DNA from: an uncultured Bacteroidaceae bacterium
GTDB taxonomy: Bacteria; Bacteroidota; Bacteroidia; Bacteroidales; Bacteroidaceae
Direction: 5' to 3'
DNA: 14,456 nucleotides
Assembly (NCBI GenBank): GCA_904502185.1
Contig: CAJGDX010000053.1
Span: 1-14,456, forward strand
Shown here: positions 8,086 through 12,581 of the stretch, one piece after another
Numbering within the stretch: position 1 is the stretch's first letter
How the letters are laid out: every line of letters starts with the position of its first letter
Program-made: the position numbers and the translations under genes
The notes under the pieces: generated by a model
What the model was told of the DNA's origin: nothing
The model's database searches: none
What the model saw: the letters and a program-made list of their open reading frames with translations, nothing else

Positions 8086-8808
8086 ATGGGAAGAGCATTT
8101 GAATATCGCAAAGCTGCCAAACTCAAAAGATGGGGTAATATGGCGCGTACATTCACCAGAATCGGAAAACAGATTGCCATCGCAGTAAAATCTGGCGGTC
8201 CCGACCCCGAAACAAACCCTCACTTGAGAGCTATCATCGCCAATGCGAAGCACGAGAATATGCCTAAAGACAATATCGAACGTGCAATCAAGAACGCACT
8301 TGGCAAGGATCAGAAAGATTACAAGGAGGTAACATACGAAGGATACGGTCCTCACGGAATCGCAATTTTTGTTGATGCTGCAACAGACAATACAACTCGT
8401 ACAGTTGCAAACGTACGTTCAGTATTCAATAAGTTCGGTGGTACACTTGGAACATCAGGCAGTCTTGCATTTATGTTTACACAGAAGTGTGTTTTCACAT
8501 TCAACAAACCCGCAGACCTCGACATGGATGAGTTTATTCTTGAATTCATCGACCTCGGCATCGATGATGAGTACGATGAGGAGGAGAATGAGGTAACAAT
8601 CTACGGCGATCCCAAATCTTTCGGTCTTTTGCAGAAAGCTTTGGAGGAGAAGGGTTTCGAAATTACCGGTAACGAGTTTACACGCATCCCCAACGATCTT
8701 AAGGATGTAAACGACGAGCAGCGTGCTGTAATTGAGAAGATTGTTGAGCGTCTCGAAGAGGATGACGATGTGCAGAATGTTTACACAAACATGCGTCCTG
8801 CAGAATAG
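8086..8808 (+). CDS. yebC: YebC/PmpR/TACO1 family protein
   Basis: The 240-aa product begins MGRAFEYRKAAKLKRWGNMA. It shows the usual YebC features: the basic N-terminal region with the segment ending IGKQIAIAVKSGG, NMPKDNIERAIKNA, YEGYGPHGIAIFVDAATDN, and the acidic C-terminal part. The family was first described as transcriptional regulators in bacteria and as a translational activator in mitochondria (TACO1). More recent work assigns it a ribosome-associated role in relieving stalls at proline-rich sequences. The start at 8086 is preferred over the in-frame ATG at 8041, because the latter lies inside pheT and adds a non-homologous leader (MEQYNDNNNQ). Co-location with pheT fits a translation role. 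The gene is followed by a very strong terminator. Confidence 0.95.
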   Translation: MGRAFEYRKAAKLKRWGNMARTFTRIGKQIAIAVKSGGPDPETNPHLRAIIANAKHENMPKDNIERAIKNALGKDQKDYKEVTYEGYGPHGIAIFVDAATDNTTRTVANVRSVFNKFGGTLGTSGSLAFMFTQKCVFTFNKPADLDMDEFILEFIDLGIDDEYDEEENEVTIYGDPKSFGLLQKALEEKGFEITGNEFTRIPNDLKDVNDEQRAVIEKIVERLEEDDDVQNVYTNMRPAE

Positions 8809-8832
8809 TCGTTGATGCGATATATAAATTTT

Positions 8833-8877
8833 AAAGGTTCAGGGTATATGCAGCTGCATATACCCTGAACCTTTTTT
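8833..8877. terminator. Perfect 42-bp palindrome acting as terminator of pheT-yebC
   Basis: Positions 8833-8853 and 8854-8874 are exact reverse complements (AAAGGTTCAGGG... against ...CCCTGAACCTTT). As RNA this would be about a 19-bp stem with an AGCT loop followed by a six-T tract (8872-8877). It lies 24 bp after the yebC stop. In the opposite direction the 3' flank is TTTAAAATTT, so it may also stop transcripts from the convergent DUF4251 gene. Confidence 0.9.
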
Positions 8878-8894
8878 ATATTATTAATAAGGTA

Positions 8895-9098
8895 CTACGG
8901 GCGAAAAGATGGGGGACGTACACCTCCGCTGCCGGGTGGTGGCATTGATGGTGGTCTGTTTACTCCCGGTGGGAAGCCCATGGGCGGATGTGGGCGGGGT
9001 GGTGGAGGCATTGGCGGTCGTATGGCGGGAGGTACTCTCGGATACCACAATCCGTGTGGAAATGCAGCAGTCGGTACGCAGCCTGCGTTGTCGTTCAG
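8895..9098 (-). other. Proline-rich open frame continuing in frame past the DUF4251 stop
   Basis: Directly after the TGA stop of the DUF4251 gene (9099-9101), the same frame stays open for 67 codons to a TAG (8895-8897). The encoded sequence is strongly proline-rich, for example PPMPPPPRPHPPMGFPPG and RPPSMPPPGSGGVRPP. The DNA is clearly richer in GC than its surroundings. There is no obvious independent start or promoter. It could be a lost or readthrough C-terminal extension, the remnant of another gene, or chance openness of a C-rich strand. No other gene is supported in 8878-9098. Confidence 0.5.
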
Positions 9099-9701
9099 TC
9101 AGTAACTTGGCTGTCCTTCGAAAATTCCTGCCGAATTGTACGGGTATAACATTCCATTGAACACCATAAAGTTACCGCTGTAATTGGCATTGACCCTTGC
9201 ACTTGCCTGGTTGCTGTTTGCGGTCAGTGTCACATATATTACGGCGGAAATGCCATTGCCCTGAATAGAACAGCTGTAAAATATGTTTCCATCTGCATCT
9301 TTACCTATGCGCTCGCCCCAAACATTGCCTTCGAGAGTAACTCCACCAAGTCCGTTTGGGGAGTTGATATTAGTGTTGTTGAATGCAGTCTGGACGGTTC
9401 CTTGCCCTCCATTGACGGCTACATAGTTTGTGCTTGATGTTACGAAACGGGTTATGCCATTGTTGAATGTTATGTTAGAGGCTTCCAATGCCCATGAACC
9501 GCTTTGCAGGGCGGCAACGGCCTGAGCAAATGACACGGAATCTTCAACGGCGATTCTGGCCTGCTCTGCCTCTCTTTTCTTAAGCCTTTCGGCACGCCAC
9601 GCAGCTTCGCGCTCGGCACGGCTCATTTTGTTCTTTTGGGCGATGGCAGTTGCCTGCATGCAGAGTGTGAAAATGAAGAGTACAAATAAATAACGTTTCA
9701 T
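9099..9701 (-). CDS. Secreted DUF4251 family protein
   Basis: A 200-aa protein with a Sec signal peptide (MKRYLFVLFIFTLCMQATAIA, cleavage likely before Q22). A charged helical stretch follows (SRAEREAAWRAERLKKREAE), then a beta-rich domain ending GMLYPYNSAGIFEG. This matches the DUF4251 pattern of Bacteroidota periplasmic or cell-surface proteins of unknown function, where the helical region leads into a domain describing FVTSSTNYVAVNGGQG-like strands. The start at 9701 is chosen because it puts the signal peptide at the N-terminus; in-frame ATGs at 9707 and 9758 would add a non-signal leader. It is transcribed convergently to yebC and divergently from the lipoprotein-nagB operon. The stop is TGA, with an open proline-rich continuation behind it. 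Confidence 0.8.
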   Translation of the reverse strand: MKRYLFVLFIFTLCMQATAIAQKNKMSRAEREAAWRAERLKKREAEQARIAVEDSVSFAQAVAALQSGSWALEASNITFNNGITRFVTSSTNYVAVNGGQGTVQTAFNNTNINSPNGLGGVTLEGNVWGERIGKDADGNIFYSCSIQGNGISAVIYVTLTANSNQASARVNANYSGNFMVFNGMLYPYNSAGIFEGQPSY

Positions 9702-9759
9702 ATTCATTAAATTTAAATAGTTGTATACATCTGTTGGTTTTATTACTATAAAAAACAAA

Positions 9760-9797
9760 AGTGATATTATGTTTTCTGATGAGTGTTAAATATCACT
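9760..9797. promoter_or_regulatory. 9-bp inverted repeat upstream of the DUF4251 gene, operator-like
   Basis: AGTGATATT (9760-9768) and AATATCACT (9789-9797) are exact reverse complements separated by 20 nt. The dyad lies 58 bp before the DUF4251 start, in the 337-bp divergent intergenic region (9702-10038). It could bind a dimeric regulator or form a hairpin. No convincing TAnnTTTG element was seen for the minus-strand gene. Apart from this dyad and the plus-strand promoter, I see nothing certain in this region. Confidence 0.4.
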
Positions 9798-9887
9798 AGA
9801 AGCATGAATTTGCATGGTGTGTTTAAAAACAATTTATGACTTATGTTGTCGCCTGACTATATTGGAATGTGAAAAATCATTGCAAAG

Positions 9888-9918
9888 TTGGTTATTAGCA
9901 CATCTTTCATTATCTTTG
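9888..9918 (+). promoter_or_regulatory. Promoter of the lipoprotein-nagB operon (TTGG-N19-TATCTTTG)
   Basis: TTGG (9888-9891) and TATCTTTG (9911-9918) are 19 nt apart, a near-ideal Bacteroidota promoter. Transcription would start near 9925, giving a leader of about 110 nt before the ATG at 10039. A second, weaker match (TTTCTTTG, 9990-9997) lies in the leader within a stretch resembling the dnaB upstream units. Confidence 0.75.
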
Positions 9919-10038
9919 CGGATAACTGTGAAGGAATAGAGTATCCGGCTGAATAAATAAGGCGTTTTTTCGCTCGCTTCGCCGGTTGCTTTCTTTGCGT
10001 GATGAAACGGAATTGTGATCAAATGTAAAATTTGCTTT

Positions 10039-11076
10039 ATGAGAAAATTTTGTCAATATATTCTCCTGCTGATTGCCATTGTGGCATTTGCTGCATGTAC
10101 TTCGCAGCAGAAGGGCGAAAAATGGGAACTGCGTACTGTTGATGGTCAGCCCGAACGTACTGTTTCTATCGATACAATGCAGTTGCGCGATCCTTTTGTT
10201 ATTCTCGACAAGAATGAAAAGGTCTATTACATGACAGGTACCGGTGGCGCCGTGTGGAAAAGTAAAGACCTTAGCCTCTGGACTGGTCCGTATAATATAC
10301 TGCAGCTTGATACTACCATGTGGATGGGAAGCAATCCGGTTATCTGGGCACCCGAGATTCATGAGTTTAACAAGAAATTCTATTATATGGCAACCTTTAC
10401 CCGTCCCGAGATAATAATCGACAAGGTTGCCGGACGTGATATACCACGTCGCTCATGTCAGTTGTTTGTTTCGGACAATCTCACAGGACCTTACAAGCCG
10501 CTGGTGGATGAGCGTCCCTTGCTTCGTGCCGACCAGCCTTCGCTCGATGCCACATTCTGCAATGATGAATATGGCGCGGGATATATCATATACAGCCACG
10601 AGTGGATACAGAATTGGGACGGAACTGTGCAGATAATACGTCTGACAGATGATTTCTGCCGACAGATGGGTGAGCCTTACGTGATGTTTACTGCATCGCA
10701 GAATCCCTGGTCGTCAGGTGTTGACAGTCTTGGACAAAAGTCTTTCTGTCCTGTTATGGATGGGCCCTTCCTATTCGACACCGAGGGTGGTGAACTTGGT
10801 ATGCTCTTTTCGACATATATCGACGGAGAGTATTCTGTTGGTGTGGCATACACTGAAAAGAATCATGGACTCAATGGACCTTGGCACATAGAGCCCGAGC
10901 CACTATTGCGCGACAATAATGGTCATCCCATGATGTTCAATGACTTTGACGGAACATTGGTGATGGCTGTTCACAAGGATACTGTGATGAATGGTAAAAG
11001 AACAAGTGTTCCCCGTTTCATTGAAATGGACCGCCAATTTGACAAACTGAAAATAAAGAGATATTATAAATTTTAA
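10039..11076 (+). CDS. Lipoprotein with GH43-like five-bladed beta-propeller domain
   Basis: A 345-aa protein with a lipoprotein signal: MRKFCQYILLLIAIVAFAAC places the lipobox cysteine at residue 20. No acidic cluster follows the cysteine (TSQQKGEKWE), so surface export is not indicated. The rest resembles glycoside hydrolase family 43 enzymes, which cleave arabinan, xylan or related glycosidic bonds. Seen are LRDPF (D51, candidate base), VIWAPEIHEF (W103-E106), QPSLDATF (D170, candidate pKa modulator), YSHEWIQNWDGT, and MDGPFLF (D241). D241 sits at the place where many GH43 enzymes have the acid glutamate, so activity is uncertain. The substrate is not readable. The ATG at 10039 is preferred over 10015 because it starts the signal peptide directly. 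nagB follows after 11 bp, so the two are probably co-transcribed. Confidence 0.8.
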   Translation: MRKFCQYILLLIAIVAFAACTSQQKGEKWELRTVDGQPERTVSIDTMQLRDPFVILDKNEKVYYMTGTGGAVWKSKDLSLWTGPYNILQLDTTMWMGSNPVIWAPEIHEFNKKFYYMATFTRPEIIIDKVAGRDIPRRSCQLFVSDNLTGPYKPLVDERPLLRADQPSLDATFCNDEYGAGYIIYSHEWIQNWDGTVQIIRLTDDFCRQMGEPYVMFTASQNPWSSGVDSLGQKSFCPVMDGPFLFDTEGGELGMLFSTYIDGEYSVGVAYTEKNHGLNGPWHIEPEPLLRDNNGHPMMFNDFDGTLVMAVHKDTVMNGKRTSVPRFIEMDRQFDKLKIKRYYKF

Positions 11077-11087
11077 TTTAGTATATT

Positions 11088-11900
11088 ATGCGTTTAATCA
11101 TCGAGCCTAACTATCAGCAGATTTCTGCATGGGCAGCTACTTATGTAGCAAAGAAAATCAATGAGTTCCAGCCCACAGCTGAAAAACCATTTGTACTTGG
11201 TCTTCCGACAGGTTCAACACCTCTCGGCACATACAAAGAACTTATCAATCTCTACAATCAGGGAATTGTAAGCTTCGAGAATGTTGTGACATTTAATATG
11301 GACGAATATGTTGGTCTTCCTCAGGATCATCCCGAGAGCTACCACTCATTCATGTGGAATAACTTCTTCAGCCATGTAAATATCAAGAAAGAGAATGTAA
11401 ATATTCTCAATGGTAATGCTGATGACCTCGTTGCTGAGTGTGCTCGCTACGAAGAGAAGATTGCATCTTATGGTGGCATTCAGTTGTTCCTTGGCGGTAT
11501 CGGTCCCGATGGTCACATCGCATTTAACGAGCCCGGTTCATCGCTTACTTCACGTACACGTCAGAAGACTTTGACAACTGATACTATCATTGCAAACTCA
11601 CGTTTCTTTGATAATGATGTGAACAAGGTTCCCAAGACTGCCGTAACTGTTGGTGTTGGCACTGTTATGGATGCAAAAGAGGTACTGATTCTTGTAAACG
11701 GCCACAATAAGGCACAGGCTCTCTATCATGCAGTTGAGGGTTGTGTTACACAGATGTGGACAATCAGTGTTCTTCAACTTCATCAGCATGGAATTATCGT
11801 CTGCGACGATGCTGCAACTGTCGAATTGAAGGTTGGTACAGTGAACTACTTCAAAGATATTGAAGGAGAAAATCTTGATCCCGCTTCAAACTTGAAGTAA
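11088..11900 (+). CDS. nagB: Glucosamine-6-phosphate deaminase
   Basis: Converts glucosamine-6-phosphate to fructose-6-phosphate and ammonia in amino-sugar catabolism (cytoplasm). The 270-aa product aligns with the E. coli enzyme (266 aa) without apparent gaps. The catalytic residues fall at the same numbers: D72 (FNMDEYVGL), D141, H143 and E148 (GPDGHIAFNEPG). The phosphate/substrate loop LPTGSTPLGTY is at 39-49. Residues used in E. coli for the N-acetylglucosamine-6-phosphate allosteric site also appear in place (S151, R158, K160, Y254), so allosteric activation is plausible. It lies 11 bp after the GH43-like lipoprotein gene, suggesting that the operon links extracytoplasmic glycan handling to amino-sugar use. 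A strong intrinsic terminator follows. Confidence 0.97.
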   Translation: MRLIIEPNYQQISAWAATYVAKKINEFQPTAEKPFVLGLPTGSTPLGTYKELINLYNQGIVSFENVVTFNMDEYVGLPQDHPESYHSFMWNNFFSHVNIKKENVNILNGNADDLVAECARYEEKIASYGGIQLFLGGIGPDGHIAFNEPGSSLTSRTRQKTLTTDTIIANSRFFDNDVNKVPKTAVTVGVGTVMDAKEVLILVNGHNKAQALYHAVEGCVTQMWTISVLQLHQHGIIVCDDAATVELKVGTVNYFKDIEGENLDPASNLK

Positions 11901-11945
11901 TAAAACATAAGGATGTAAATATTCTTTAATACATTCTTTGGAATT

Positions 11946-11985
11946 AATGGACTATGTCAATTGTGGCATAGTCCATTGTTTTTTC
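11946..11985 (+). terminator. Intrinsic terminator of the lipoprotein-nagB operon
   Basis: AATGGACTATG (11946-11956) pairs with CATAGTCCATT (11967-11977). With a G-U pair and two further pairs inside, the stem reaches 14 bp around a 4-nt loop. It is followed by GTTTTTTC. It ends about 77 bp after the nagB stop. Confidence 0.9.
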
Positions 11986-12010
11986 TTTGGAAATCAGAAG
12001 ATATATAAAT

Positions 12011-12040
12011 AAAAAAACGAGATTGAATCATCAATCCCGT
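12011..12040 (-). terminator. Intrinsic terminator of the tRNA-Thr gene
   Basis: On the minus strand ACGGGATTGA pairs with TCAATCTCGT (10 bp, one G-U) around the loop TGAT, followed by a run of seven T. It starts 6 nt after the tRNA 3' end. Confidence 0.85.
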
Positions 12041-12045
12041 AACGG

Positions 12046-12118
<73 letters not shown>

Positions 12119-12137
12119 GGTATTTGTTTTTGCGCTG

Positions 12138-12168
12138 CAAAGGTAAACATAAAAAGCTTTTTCTACAA
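12138..12168 (-). promoter_or_regulatory. Promoter of tRNA-Thr (TTG-N20-TACCTTTG)
   Basis: On the minus strand TTG (12166-12168) and TACCTTTG (12138-12145) are 20 nt apart, an exact -7 match. The -7 element ends 19 bp before the tRNA 5' end. No gene is seen in 12169-12296, which is AT-rich spacer. Confidence 0.75.
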
Positions 12169-12296
12169 TAATCGCTGCTGCTTTTTTTACTCCTTTTTTT
12201 GTCGTGTCAATCCGTAGAATGTTCTATTTGTGAAAAAAATAATTTCATAGTGAATATTATTCTTTGTAACAACTTTTATTTTGTAGAAAAAATATG

Positions 12297-12304
12297 TATC
12301 TTTG
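12297..12304 (+). promoter_or_regulatory. purF promoter -7 element (TATCTTTG)
   Basis: A perfect TAnnTTTG match 277 bp before the purF start. No clean -33 TTTG at 17-21 nt; the region upstream is T-rich (ACTTTTATTTTG). The predicted start near 12311 would give a leader of about 270 nt. Confidence 0.55.
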
Positions 12305-12369
12305 CAGAAATTATGCGCATTGTGCAAAAGTAAAGACAATTTTGCCATAGTGCGTGCCGGTTTGACACT

Positions 12370-12522
12370 ATGATGACGAAGATGACAACACGAGCAACGC
12401 TATTTACGAATAAACAACACGACTATACGATGGATAACGGTGTAACCCGCATATCCACCTTCGTTGATTATTCTTTGTGTTTGTATAAGCGCGCAAGCGT
12501 TATTTCGTTGTTAGTTATATAG
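12370..12522 (+). CDS. Possible threonine-rich leader peptide (50 codons)
   Basis: An ORF within the purF leader starts MMTKMTTRATLFTNKQHDY and ends in a hydrophobic segment (VISLLVI) at a TAG. Eight of 50 residues are threonine, five of them in the first 13. The ATG lies in the 3' arm of hairpin B, and the stop is 11 bp before the terminator hairpin, a layout like leader-peptide attenuators. No ribosome binding site is visible, which is usual in this phylum. It may equally be chance openness within a structured RNA. Confidence 0.3.
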   Translation: MMTKMTTRATLFTNKQHDYTMDNGVTRISTFVDYSLCLYKRASVISLLVI

Positions 12523-12533
12523 ATATATTGTTT

Positions 12534-12565
12534 ATGGTCGTTTCCTTTATGGAACGACCATTTTT
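12534..12565 (+). terminator. Intrinsic terminator (attenuator) 16 nt upstream of purF
   Basis: ATGGTCGTT (12534-12542) pairs with AACGACCAT (12553-12561). Two more C-G pairs lie inside across a bulged T, with a TTTAT loop. It is followed by TTTTTG. Its position between promoter and start codon makes it a candidate attenuator. Segment ACGACTATA (12419-12427) could pair with the left arm and prevent it forming. Confidence 0.75.
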
Positions 12566-12581
12566 GTAATTAAATAATTGT

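Larger units (their letters stand above)
12311..12565 (+). ncRNA. Candidate structured leader RNA (attenuator or riboswitch-like) of purF
   Basis: Inverted repeats cover most of the leader. Hairpin A is GCAAAA/TTTTGC (12324-12345). Hairpin B is CATAGTG/CACTATG (12346-12372). A long arm is closed by ACAAC plus AACGCT (12385-12401) against AGCGTT plus GTTGT (12496-12511). Inside that arm, hairpin C is ACGA-TGGATA-CGG against CCG-TATCCA-TCGT (12427-12464). A terminator hairpin follows at 12534-12565. No promoter is evident between that terminator and purF, so purF expression would need readthrough. I do not recognise a known RNA family. The structure is read by eye from complementarity, not folded. 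The 5' end is inferred from the promoter. It could instead be a free-standing small RNA such as a 6S-like RNA. Confidence 0.5.

Noticed and set aside
8909..9160. 83-codon plus-strand ORF with a signal-peptide-like start
   Set aside because: It lies antisense to the proline-rich continuation and the DUF4251 3' end; the hydrophobic start is a by-product of the GC-rich strand, and no promoter or family match is seen.
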